From assembly GCA_946807835.1 (NCBI GenBank), contig OX327699.1, forward strand, positions 20,510,014-20,574,013: DNA of 64,000 nucleotides. Direction: 5' to 3'. A model generated the notes under the pieces. That model ran no database searches, was not told where the DNA came from, and worked only from the letters and a program-made list of their open reading frames with translations. This document shows positions 51,654 to 61,992 of the stretch, piece by piece. Position 1 is the first letter of the stretch; every line of letters begins with the position of its first letter. The position numbers and the translations under genes are program-made. Source of the stretch: Ailanthus altissimus (taxonomy: Eukaryota; Streptophyta; Magnoliopsida; Sapindales; Simaroubaceae).

Positions 51654-51984
51654 ATGGCAAGTTGGGTGGTTCTTTTCTAAATTTTTACACTTAACAAGCT
51701 TAATTGTGAAGCTTGGAGCATTAAGATGAAGGCTTTTTTGGATTCTCAAGATGCTTGGGAGATTGTAGAGAAAGGCTTTGAGGAGCCACAAAATATAGCA
51801 TCTCTTTCTAAAGCACAAAAGGAAGCTTTGAAGGAAGTAAGAAAGAGATGCTATATCTTGTGGCTCCTCAAAGCCTTTCTCTACAATCTCCCAAGTATCT
51901 TGAGACAAGAGAGATAAGAAAGCTCTCTACATCATCTATCAAGCCTTAGATGATGGTGGTTTTAAGAAGGTTTCCAATGCAACT
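51654..51984 (+). pseudogene. Outer copia gag, N-terminal part
   Basis: From ATG at 51654 the frame has a stop after MASWVVLF, then continues NKLNCEAWSIKMKAFLDSQD and AWEIVEKGFEEP, typical copia gag. A fold-back duplication (51746-51903) interrupts it. Gag resumes with KALYIIYQAL-like sequence and is cut by the inner element after VSNAT; it continues at 57516. Confidence 0.75.
51746..51903. repeat. Inverted duplication (hairpin) within gag
   Basis: The left arm 51746-51809 is repeated as its reverse complement at 51840-51903 with hardly any mismatch, separated by a 30-bp loop. The right arm is extra sequence: ordinary gag continues directly from the AGAAAGAGA before it to the AAGAAAGCTCTC after it. 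Confidence 0.95.
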
Positions 51985-52696
51985 TGTTAAAGTGGAAGCA
52001 CACAAACAAGCAAAAAATTCACCCAAGCAATATAATAATGCAGAACAAGTTACTAAGAAATAAATAGAGAAATGGGTAAAAGAAGAACACACAAAGAATT
52101 ACGTGGTTCGGTAACTTGCCTACGTCCACGGCGGATCAAGATCACACTATTTCCTTATTATGAATCACAAAGCACTCACAAAGTATGCCTTTTACAAGAA
52201 AGATCACAAAGAAAACTCTTTCTCTCACTCTAGGGATTTTCTCTCACAAAGAACCACTAAGATTATCACTAAGATTATTGTTGATCACCAAGATCTCTTA
52301 CTTGATCACAAAGATGTATTTACAAGCCAATTGGTAGCCTTTATATAGGCTTTGGGACGACCTAGGTTTACCCTATACGTGTAGGAGTCGTATTAGGCAG
52401 TCTTGGAGCAAGTAGGAGACAAAATAAGGAAGTTTCCTTATTTCGGGATACTGTCCCATCTCCAGCGCCACGGCGCTGGGCTCTCATCGTTGCAGCGCTG
52501 GCATCCTGGCACCGCAGCGCTTAGGTTCTGTTCTGGGCACTGCGGCGCCCACGTCTGGTCGCCGCGGCGCTGGTGCATGGTGCGTCATTCTTCATTTTTC
52601 GCCTCCTTTCGCGTTCATCTTCGATCCATGAGCACCCTACGCACTTGGCTTGATCCCCAAATCATATTTCGATGATTTTTAATCAATAATCTCATA
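51985..52696 (-). repeat. 3' LTR of the inner copia element
   Basis: Starts TGTTAAAGTGGAAGC and ends AATCTCATA on the plus strand. Carries a CpG-rich patch (about 52457-52575) of repeated GCRGCGCTGG-like words. Compared with the other LTR it has a small extra duplication (CACTAAGATTAT) near 52255-52275. Confidence 0.9.
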
Positions 52697-52765
52697 AATT
52701 CTCTCCTTGATTCAAAATCATCCACAAAGTAACTTGATCTCTCATTTCTGCATCTTCATGCACCC

Positions 52766-53266
52766 TCACAAAGTAGTGACTCCGGTTAAGTCCTTGCATA
52801 AGACGAACTTAACCGAGGGTAGTGGCTTAGTCAACATATCAGCAGGGTTTTTAGATGACGCTATCTTTGTTAGACAAACTTCACCACTTTGGACAATCTC
52901 ACGAATGTAATGAAGCCTCACATCAATGTGCTTCGACCTCTCATGGAACACTTGATGCTTGCTTACGTGTATGACACTCTGGCTATCACAATACACACCG
53001 GTGTTCACATATTCACTAGCCAATATCTCTGTGTATATGCCTTTTAACCACACAGCCTCCTTGATAGCTTCACCAACAGCTATGTACTCTGCCTCTGTGG
53101 TAGATAGTGCAACCACGTGTTGTAGAACTGATCTCCAACACACACTACACCCAAACACTATGAATACGTAGCCCGTCAACGATCTTCTCTTGTCAAGATC
53201 ACCTGCATAATCTGAGTCTACGTACCCTCTTACCATTTCATTGTTGTCCTCATCCATTTTATACAC
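52766..53266 (-). pseudogene. Inner copia RNase H
   Basis: VDSDYAGDLDKRRSLTGYVF, VALSTTEAEYIAVGEAIKEA, ESRSKHIDVR-like HERSKHIDVRLHYIRE and KNPADMLTKPLP are copia RNase H hallmarks, including the catalytic Asp and Glu. A TGA in place of Trp at about 53312-53314 separates it from reverse transcriptase. Confidence 0.88.
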
Positions 53267-53305
53267 TAACCCGTGATTTGACGTTCTTTTGAGATATCTC
53301 AGAAT

Positions 53306-54457
53306 TCACTTTACTGCAAGCCAGTGATCTTTTTCCGGATTTGTCATGTATCTACTCACTACACTCACAGCCTGTGCTATGTCTGGTCTTGTGCAAACCA
53401 TTGCATACATGATGCTCCCCATATCGCTTGCATATGGTACTTTGCTCATCTGCAGTTTCTCCTCATCGGATGTCGGCGACTGTGCTGCTGAAAGTCTGAA
53501 ATGCATGGCCAAAGGAGTAGAGACAGCCTTCGCGTTTGACATACCAAACTTCTCCAAAATTTTGACTATATATCGCTGTTGGGATAAGAAGATAACATCT
53601 TTTCTTTCCCTTACAATATTCATACCCAAAATTCTCTTTGCTACTCCCAAATCCTTCATTTCAAACTCGCCACTCAACTGCTTCTTGAGCTTTTGTATTT
53701 CTTTCATGTTCTTACACGCGATCAACATATCATCGACGTATAGAAGCAAATACATCATCCCACAACTTATGTTCTTGAAGTACACGCATCCGTCATACTT
53801 GCTCCTACTAAAACCACAAGCCATTATAAACTCATCAAATCTCTTATACCACTATTTAGGTGATTGCTTTAACCCGTACAATGACTTCTTTAGCAAACAA
53901 GCATGATCTTTTTTTCTGGGCTCCTCGAACCCTTGCGGCTGTGCCATGTATATAGTTTCTTCAAGCTCTCCATGTAGAAAAGTTGTCTTTACATCCATCT
54001 GCTCTAGATGTAAATCAAGGTTTGCACACATGGTTAACAAAATCCTAATAAATGTGTGCTTGACAACTAGAGGGAATATCTCATGAAAATCGACTCCCTC
54101 TCTCTGAGTAAAATCTTGTGCTACTAACCTAGCCTTGAATCTCGTAGGCTCAATCCCCGGTATCCCTTTCTTCACCTTATACACCCACTTGCACTCGACT
54201 AGCTTTTTTTTAGGTCTCTTCACCAACTTCCAGGTATTGTTCTTCCTAAGAAAACAAATTTCTTCTTCCATGGCCTGTTGCCATTCTTTCTTGTTTTCAC
54301 TCTTCCTAGCCTCACCATATGTCCTAGGCTCATCATACTCAAGAGTGTAAGCAGAATTAAAAGCATGAGCAACTAAGTCTGCTTGTGCACACTTGACTGG
54401 TGGGTTAATCGTTCTCCTTAGCCTGTCTCTAGCAAGTTGGTACTCTTCAAGTTCCAA
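53306..54457 (-). pseudogene. Inner copia reverse transcriptase
   Basis: Two open pieces. 54457-53852 has KKNTWKLVKRPKKKLVECKW, GVDFHEIFPLVVK and GELEETIYMAQPQGFEE. 53824-53306 has LLLYVDDMLIACKN (catalytic YVDD) and GEFEMKDLGVAKRILGM. A TAG replaces the usual Gln between QSPK and WYKRF. All polymerase motifs remain. Confidence 0.9.
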
Positions 54458-54544
54458 CTCAGAAGTTCTAGTCTTCTTTTGGGTGGACTTGGAGGAACTC
54501 GCCGATGTTCTTAGTTCATCTTCAAGGATCTCCTTGTTGAAGTG

Positions 54545-55584
54545 TTAATTTAGGGGCATACCAGATCCATGTTCAGGCTCTACTTTAACTTCTATTGACT
54601 CGGGTGTTGAGTCTTCCTTGGACACAGGTTCTACTTTCTCATCTTCTTGAGAGGTTTTCAGCATCGTCATCTCATCGAACGTCACATTACGGCTTATGAT
54701 ACTTCTTGGTGGTGTTAAGTCTTTACACCACACCTTGTATCCTTTCACTCCTTCGGGATATCCTATGAATACCGATTTGATAGCTCTAAGTTTCAACTTT
54801 CCCTCCTTAACATGTACAAAGGTAGGGCAACCAAATATTCTAAGGTGATCATACTTTGGAGGATTGCCAGACCATTTCTCTTCTGATATCTTGAAGTCAA
54901 TTGCTGAGGAGGGACATCTATTGATCAAGTAAGCTGCTGTTACTACGGCTTCTCCCCAGAATTTCTTGGACATCTTCGTATTGGTAAGCATGCATCTAAC
55001 CCTTTCAAGTAGGGTCATGTTCATCCTCTCAGCTACCCCATTCTGCTGCGGTGTTGATCTTACCGTTCTATGCCTTGCAATCCCATGCTTGGCATAAAAT
55101 CCATCAACTCTCTGTTGTAAAATTCGAGGCCGTTGTCAGTTCTCAAGCTCTTCACTCTTTTTCCAGTCTGATTCTCAACAAGAGCCTTCCAAGTCTTGAA
55201 CATATCAAATACTTGATCCTTGCTCTTCAACATATAGACCCACAGCTTCCTCAAATAGTCATCAATCAAGTTGAGAAAATACCTGGCACCACCACGAGTA
55301 GCTGTCTAAGCTGGTCCTCAAAGATCCGAGTGTATGTAGTCAAGAGTCCCCTTAGTCTTGTGCTCACCGGTACTGAACCTCACTCTATGTGCTTTCCCTA
55401 GCACACAATGCTCACAAAACTCTAAGGGCTGGAACTTATCCTCTCTAAACGCCTTTTGACTATATAACTCATTTAGGTTTCTCTCGCCTAGGTGTGCCAG
55501 TCTAAGATGCCACAACTTGGTTTGCATACTCTCATCATCTACAGAGAATAGTGCAGAACCACTTACGACTTCACCCTTAAGCAC
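54545..55584 (-). pseudogene. Inner copia pre-integrase and integrase
   Basis: 55584-55318 holds LWHLRLAHLGERNLNEL and CEHCVLGKAHRVRF (zinc-binding pre-integrase). 55269-55060 holds the core with RTDNGLEFYNREL. 55024-54545 holds ERVRCMLTNTKMSKKFWGEA and RIFGCPTFVHVKEGKL. A single-base loss near 55105-55115 shifts the frame before the expected RTVRSTPQQNG segment. Confidence 0.88.
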
Positions 55585-55677
55585 ATAAACACCTTTGCAC
55601 TTCTCTCATCTCATCACCACCATAGAACCTTTCAAAACTCTTAAAATCCCTCCGTCAATCCTGATGGAACATCTATT

Positions 55678-56748
55678 CTAGTCTAAAGTCCTCAATGAGA
55701 TTAAATTTCTCTTCAAGTTAGGAACATACCTAACATCTATCAACTCTCTCACTTGCCCATCATGCAGCCTAAGCTTAACACTACCAATTCTCATCATCTG
55801 ACATGCAATATCATTACCCATTAAGACCTTACCACCACTAATGGGCTGAAAATTTGTAAACCAAGACTTGTGCGGGCACATGTGAAAAGTACAACCAGAA
55901 TCTAAAACTCATTGTTCAGAGTTCATACCATCAGTAGCGACGAGTATCTCTACGCTGTCATAGCTATCATCATAGGCAAGCGCAGCATCTGCTTTCTTCT
56001 TGTCTTGTGCTCTCTTCTCAGGACAGTCCTTTATGAAGTGCCCCTCTTTCTTGCAGCAATAGCACTTCCTAGGAGTCCTAAACTTCGACCTTGAGCCCTT
56101 TTTCTTCCCATCTCTATATGAGGGCCTTTCTCTTACAGATAAACTTTCTGTATTGCCCTCGATCTGCTTTCCTAATAGCTTTGAGTTTAATGATGATTTC
56201 ACATCACTCATCGTTAAACTCTATCTGCCATAGAGCAGCGTATCAACAAAACTCTCATAGCTCTTAAGTAGTGAACTCAACAGGATAATTGCTCTATCTT
56301 CATCTTTTGTCTTGATGTTGATACACTCAAGATCAAGGATGATCTTATTGAAGACGTCTATATGATCTTTTATCAATGCCCCCTCTGATATGGACAACTG
56401 ATACAGCTTCTTCTTTATATGTAATCTGTTGGCCAACGATTTCTTCATATAAAGAGAGTCAAGCTTCTTCCAAAGACCTATTGCCGTCGTCTCACCTGCT
56501 ACTTCCCTTAGTACTTCATCGCTCAATGATAGAACGATTGTGCGATGAGCTATTTCTTGAATATCCCTTCTTTCTGCTTCTGCTCTAGATGACTCTAGCG
56601 TCTTCTCTTCATCATTAGATGGAGCTGCAGTCTCCTCTAATGTCGAACCAAGCCTTTGGCTCACTAATAAGGCCCTAACCTTCATCTTCTACAGATTGAA
56701 GTCATTCGTACCGTTGAATTTCTCTACCTCATACTTGGGTGTGGCCAT
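55678..56748 (-). pseudogene. Inner copia gag and protease
   Basis: Gag starts at ATG 56748 (MATPKYEVEKFNGTNDFNL), and a TAG replaces the expected Trp at codon 20. It continues KMKVRALLVSQRLGSTLEE and INIKTKDEDRAIILLSSLLK. The zinc knuckle CYCCKKEGHFIKDC (CX2CX4HX4C) is intact. Protease-region text (TFHMCPHKSWFTNF, DVRYVPNLKRNLISL) follows. A stop lies between gag and the protease frame near 55905. Confidence 0.88.
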
Positions 56749-56780
56749 GTCTGTTTAGAACCAAAGCTCTAATACCATTT

Positions 56781-57510
56781 TATTGAAGCGGAAGCACACA
56801 AACAAGCAAAAAATTCACCCAAGCAATATAATAATGCAGAACAAGTTACTAAGAAATAAATAGAGAAAGGGGTAGAAGAAGAACACACAAAGAATTACGT
56901 GGTTCGGCAACTTGCCTACATCCACGACGGATCAAGATCACACTCTTATCTTATTATGAATCACAAGGCACTCACAAAGTATGCCTTTTACAAGCAAGAT
57001 CACAAAGCAAACTCTCTCTCTCACTCTAAGGATTTTCTCTTACAAAGAACCACTAAGATTGTTGTTGATCACCAAAATCTCTTACTTGATTATAAAGATG
57101 TGTTTATAAGCCAATTGGTAGCCTTTATATAGGTTTTGGGATGAGCTAGGTTTACCCTATACATGTGGAAGTCGTATTAGGAAATCCTGGAGCAAGTGGG
57201 AGACGAAATAAGGAAGTTTCCATATTTCGGGATACTGTTCCCATCTCCAGCGCCGCGGCGCTGGGCTCTCGTCGCCGTGGCGCTGGCGCACTTCTATTGA
57301 GCGCTGCGGCACTAGCATCCTAGCGCTGCAGCGCTCAGGTTCTATTCTGGGCACCGCGGCGCCCACGCCTGGTTGCTGCGGCGCTAGCTCCTAGTGCGCC
57401 CTTCTTCCTTTTTTGCCTCCTTTCGCATCCGTCTTCGATCCATGCGCACCCTACGCACTTGGCTTGATCCCCAAATCATATTCCGATGATTTTTAATTAA
57501 TAATCTCACA
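56781..57510 (-). repeat. 5' LTR of the inner copia element
   Basis: Copy of 51985-52696, ending AATCTCACA next to the CAACT duplication. It has one additional GC-rich unit near 57275-57320 (CGCCGTGGCGCTGGCGC to GAGCGCTGCGGC) absent from the other LTR. Confidence 0.9.
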
Positions 57511-57515
57511 CAACT

Positions 57516-58186
57516 ACTACCAAAGAAGCATGAGAGTTACTTTATACTTTTTACAAAAAAACAGAGAAAATGAGAAAGGTACGTCTTTAAACTCTATGAG
57601 ATGAGTTTGAATCTTTACATATGAAAGATTCAAAAAATATTTCTGAATATTTTTTTAGAGTTTTGGTGGTATTTAACCAATTAAAGAGTAATGGTGAAAG
57701 TTTGAATAATACACATGTAGTAGAGAAAATTCTCTGCTCTTTAGATCTAAAATTTGAGCATATTATTGTAGCCATTGAAGAGTTTAAAGATTTAGAGAAT
57801 ATAAGTATTGAAGACCTTATGAGATCCTTACAAGCCTATGAAGAAAGGCAAAAGAAGAAAAAAAAATTCTTGGATCAAGTTCTTTAAATAAGGCTTAATT
57901 TGAAGGAGAAAGATAAAGGCACCAAGAATGAAAGAAGCCAATGTGAAAGAGGTTGTGGTAAAGGCTTAAGAAAAGGAGATTTCAAGGCAACAAATAAAGA
58001 AGAACAAAGACAAGTTTGATTTCCAAAAAAAGTACGTGGGAGAGAAAATATTTCAAGACAAAAGTATGATCTTTCTCATGTTAAATGCTACAATTGCCAA
58101 AAGTTTGGGCATTATGCTTTAAATTGTAAGGCCACTAACAATGTTGAAGAGAAATCAAATTTTGTAAAAAATAAAGATCAATATAG
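57516..58186 (+). pseudogene. Outer copia gag, C-terminal part and zinc knuckle
   Basis: Picks up gag exactly after the inner insertion (TKEA then TGA in place of Trp). Continues MKDSKNISEYFFRVLVVFNQ, LKFEHIIVAIEEFKDL and EDLMRSLQAYEERQKKKKK. The knuckle CYNCQKFGHYALNC (CX2CX4HX4C) lies at about 58087-58128. Confidence 0.85.
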
Positions 58187-58196
58187 GTCTACTTTA

Positions 58197-58406
58197 TTGT
58201 TGGTATACAAAGGAGGAGGAGATGATGAAGGAAAGAATACTTGGCATCTTGTCACCGGGGCTAGTAATCACATGTGTGGGAGTAGAGACATATTTGTGGA
58301 GTTTGATGAATCGGTAAGTAGCAATGTTACATTTGGAGATAATTCTAAAATTTCGGTGAAAGGAAATGGTGAAATTTTAATTAAATTAAAAAATAGAAGG
58401 TACTAA
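58197..58406 (+). pseudogene. Outer copia protease with mutated active site
   Basis: Reads WHLVTGASNHMCGSRDIF, where copia proteases have D-T/S-G-A. The catalytic Asp codon is GTC (Val) at 58251-58253, a single-base change from GAC. The protease is therefore predicted dead independently of the stop codons. Confidence 0.85.
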
Positions 58407-58599
58407 TTTATTTCTAATGTTTATTATGTGCCCAACATAAAAAATAATATTTTAAACTTAGGCCAACTCTTAAAAAAGGGCTATGATATTCATATGAGAG
58501 ATAATAGTATTTAAATAAAAGATGATAACAATGTTTTAATAACCAAGGTGCCAATAATTAAAAATAGAATATTTTCATTGAACATTCAAAATGAAATTG

Positions 58600-59497
58600 C
58601 AAAATGCCTAAAGGCATTCTTTGAAAATATATCTTGGCTATGGTACTTGAGATTTAGTTATCTTAATTTTGATGGCCTTAAATTATTGTCTAGTAAACAA
58701 ATGGTGAGATGATTGCCTTCCATTAATGACTCGGATTAATTTTGTGAAGGATTCTTACTTAGAAAGCAATTTAGAAATTTTTTTCCAAAAGAGTCAAAAT
58801 CAATAGCAGGTAAGTCACTTGAACTTGTTCACACTAATGTTTGTGGCGTAATTCACCCAAGCTCTTTTGAACAAAATAATTATTTTATCATTTTCATTGA
58901 TGATTTTAATAGAAAGACTTGAGTGTATTTTCATAAAAATAAATTAGAGGCATTTAGTACTTTTAAGAAATATAAAGCACTTGATGAAAAAGAAAGTGAG
59001 CACTATATTAAAGCCACAAGATCCGATAGAGGTGGCAAATTTACTTCAAAAGAATTTAATGAATTTTGTAAAAATAATGGTATTTGTCACCTTCTAACGG
59101 TTCCTAAATCTCCCCAACAAAATAGAGTGATTGAAGAAAATATAGAACTATTCTTAATATAGCCCGAAGCACGTTAAAGAGTAAGAAAATGTCCAACAAT
59201 TTTGGGTTGAGGCCATTGATTGTGTGGCATACTTGATGAACCATTCTCCTATCAAAATTTTGTGGGGGAAAAATGCCTCAAGAAGCATGGAGTGGAAGAA
59301 AACTCGGTATTTCTCATTTGAAGGTATTTGGGGGTATTGCCTATGTTTACAAATCGGACAATCAAAGGTCTAAACTTTATGATAAAAGTGAGAAGTTTAT
59401 TTTTGTTGGTTATAACTCAAGCTCAAAAGGCTATAAATTATACAATCCAAGCAATGAAAAGATGGTAATTAGTAAAGATGTTGAATTTAATGAATGA
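58600..59497 (+). pseudogene. Outer copia integrase fragments
   Basis: 58923-59162 holds AFSTFKKYKALDEKES, RSDRGGKFTSKEFNEFCKNN and VPKSPQQNRVIEE (family: TPQQNGVVER). 59273-59497 holds LGISHLKVFGGIAYVYKSDN and KFIFVGYNSSSKGYKLYNP. Stop codons separate the pieces. Confidence 0.85.
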
Positions 59498-59630
59498 GGC
59501 ACGTGGAGTTGGAATGCCTAAGAAGAAATTTGTGACTTATTTTCTTTCCTTATTAAGGATAAAGATCAAGAAAGCAAAAAATCTCAATAGCTCATCACTC
59601 TACCATATTCAACATCAACAAGCACAAATG

Positions 59631-60316
59631 AAGGCGTGACAAGCCCAAACTCAAGATCAAGTCCAAGAACACCACACTTCCGGAGCTTGCAAGAAATTTA
59701 TAAAGTGATAGAGAATCTAAATAATCTAACACTTTTTTTTTTGTTTTTTTGCAAATAGTGAACTAATAAGTTTTGAAGAAATAATAAAAGACAAAAGATG
59801 AAGAGATGCAACAAATGAAGAAATCAAAGCAATTATGAAGAATAAAACATGAGAGTTAACAACACTTCCAAAAGGGCAAAAAAACTATCAGAGTCAAGTA
59901 GGTATATAAGGTAAAGAAGAATTTCAAAGGAGAAGTTGAACGTTTCAATGCGAGATTGGTTGCCAAAGGCGTGACAAGCCCGAATAAAGACATGACAAGC
60001 CTAAGCTCAAGCTCAAGTCCAAGAACACCATGCATTCGGAAGCTTGCAAGAAATTTATGAAGTGATAAAGAATTAAAATAATCTAACATTTTTTGTCTTT
60101 TTGCCGATAGTGAACCAATAAGTTTTGAAGAAGTAGTAAAAGACAAAAGGTAGAGAAACGTAATAAATGAAGAAATCAAAGCAATTATGAAAAATAAAAC
60201 ATGAGAGTTAACAACACTTTTAAAAAGGTAAGAGGTTATTGGAGTTAAGTGGGTGTATAAGGTGAAGAAGAATTCTAAACGAGAAGTTGAACGTTTCAAG
60301 GTGAAATAGTTGCCAA
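59631..60316 (+). repeat. Tandem duplication, unit about 340 bp, in the outer copia pol
   Basis: Unit 1 (about 59631-59965) and unit 2 (about 59966-60316) both run from AAGGCGTGACAAGCC through CAAGTCCAAGAACACCA, AAGCAATTATGAARAATAAA and GTTGAACGTTTCAA to TTGCCAAAGGC. They have diverged, so the duplication is old; it doubles the N-terminal reverse transcriptase region. Confidence 0.9.
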
Positions 60317-60373
60317 AGGCTAAAGCAAAGAGCATGATTTGAATACAAAGAGGTATTCACTCTTGTTGCTCGC

Positions 60374-60960
60374 TTGGAATCCATAAGATTAATAATCTCT
60401 TTGGCTGCTAAAACTAAAATGAAAAATTTATCAATGGATGTAAAATCTACCTTCTTGAATAGATACCTTGAAGAAGAAGTGTTCATTGAGCAACCTTTGG
60501 GATATGAGGTGAGGGGGCACAAAAATAAAGTTTTAAAATTAAAAAAAAAGCCTTATATGAATTGAAACAAGCACCAAGGGTTTGATATAATAGAATAAAT
60601 AAATATTTTCAAGTTAATAATTTTTTTATATGCCTACATGAGCATACCCTCTATGTAAAGATGAATGGAAATAGAGATATGCTACTTGTTTGCTTTTACG
60701 TGGATGATTTAATTTTTAGAGAAAATAATCCAACCATGTTTGAAGAATTCAAGCAAGCAATGACCAAATAGTTTGAGATGACAGATATTGGTCTCATGTC
60801 ATGCTATCTTGGCATTGAAGTGAAGCTAGAGAGTGGAGGTATTTTCATCTCTCAAGAAGGCTATGTAAGAGAAGTGCTTAATAGGTTCAACATGTAGAAC
60901 TGCAAATCGATAAGGACGTTCGTAGAATGTGGGATCAAGTTGTCAAAGTAATAAGGAGGA
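60374..60960 (+). pseudogene. Outer copia reverse transcriptase
   Basis: SLAAKTKMKNLSMDVKSTFL, EEEVFIEQPLGYE, then VCFYVDDLIF (catalytic YVDD, about 60685-60715) and EMTDIGLMSCYLGIEVK. Several stop codons and small frameshifts. Confidence 0.85.
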
Positions 60961-60999
60961 ACAATTAATCTTACAACTTTCAAGAGTTTAGTTAGAAGC

Positions 61000-61632
61000 T
61001 TGCAGTATTTAACATACACAAGGCCTAACATTCTCTTTGAAGTTGGACTTATTAGTCGCTACATGGAGTTACTCATAAGCACTCACATGAAGGCTGCCAA
61101 TAGAATCCTTCGCTATATCAAAGGTACTCTTGACTTTGGTTTATTTTATTCATCTTCTCACAATTTCAAGTTTGTTGGGTACGATGATAGTGATTGGACC
61201 AAAAACTTAGATGAAAGAAATAGCACCACAAGGTTTATATTTTTCATGGGAGATACTGCTTTCACTTAGAGTTCGAAAAAGTAACTAATTGTTACACTCT
61301 TTACATATGAAGCGGAATATGTTGCTGCAACATCATGTGTTTGCCATACAATTTGGCTTAGAAACTTGATAAAAGAGCTTCATATGCCACATGAGAATGC
61401 GACAGAGATTTATGTTGATAAAAAGTCAACAATTGCGTTAGTTAAAATTTCTATGTTCCATGATCGAAGTAAGCACATTGATACAAAGTATCATTTTTTT
61501 AGAAAGAACATATCGGAGAAGGAGGTACAATTGATGTATGCCAAGTCTCAAGGCCAAGTTGCCGATATCTTCACTAAGCCGCTCAAGCACGAAGTCTTTG
61601 TCAAGATGAAAGTTTTACTTGGTATGGCATAA
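61000..61632 (+). pseudogene. Outer copia RNase H
   Basis: TRPNILFEVGLISRYME, AANRILRYIKGTLDFGLFY, YDDSDWTKNLDERNSTTRF, then after stops ATEIYVDKKSTIALVKI, HDRSKHIDTKYHFFR and QVADIFTKPLKHEVF. The reading frame runs straight into the 3' LTR. Confidence 0.85.
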
Positions 61633-61987
61633 ACTTGATTTTGGGTTCATCACTTTGAGCCGAACTCATGATCTAAGTCCATCTTCTAGAACTAATGTGT
61701 TATAGATGTTCTAGATTTATGCTTTAGATAAATCTTGCATCTTTTGTCAAAATTATTTAAATTAATCTTTTATTTTGTCAAAAAATATAATTATTATATT
61801 TGTTAAAATTTTAATATGTAAAACTCTCCATCTACTATTATAAATATAAAAGAGTTCTTCATTTTGTATCAAATCAAGGCAAAACAATTTGAGAGTTTTA
61901 TAAAAAATTGTTCTCTACAAATCATCTCCTCTCTTCCAATCCTTTCTTTTCCTAAAATTTCTTAAACACTAAACTCACATTCCAACA
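61620..61987 (+). repeat. 3' LTR of the outer copia element
   Basis: Matches 51253-51613 from ATAAACTTGATTTTGG onward and ends CATTCCAACA before the CTTTG duplication. The first nine bases fit the other LTR poorly, so the left edge is uncertain by about 10 bp. Confidence 0.8.
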
Positions 61988-61992
61988 CTTTG

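Larger units (their letters stand above)
51985..57510 (-). mobile_element. Inner Ty1/copia retrotransposon (Tnt1/Tork-like), nearly full length
   Basis: 5526 bp, flanked by CAACT duplications (51980-51984 and 57511-57515). The 5' LTR is 56781-57510 and the 3' LTR 51985-52696. The primer-binding site (minus strand TGGTATTAGAGCTTTGG, about 56761-56777) matches initiator tRNA-Met, and a purine tract GAATCAAGGAGAGAATT abuts the 3' LTR at 52697-52713. The coding region 56748-52766 keeps all copia domains in order but has several nonsense codons and frameshifts. It inserted into the outer copia gag, so it is younger. Confidence 0.92.
51253..61987 (+). mobile_element. Outer Ty1/copia retrotransposon, interrupted by a second copia element
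   Basis: LTRs at 51253-51613 and about 61620-61987 are flanked by CTTTG duplications (51248-51252 and 61988-61992). The interior runs gag (51654-51984, then 57516-57890), zinc knuckle, protease, integrase, reverse transcriptase and RNase H in copia order on the plus strand. Many stop codons and frameshifts break the polyprotein. The inner element at 51985-57510 splits gag. Without it the element is about 5.2 kb, a normal copia size. No clean polypurine tract is visible before the 3' LTR. Confidence 0.88.
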
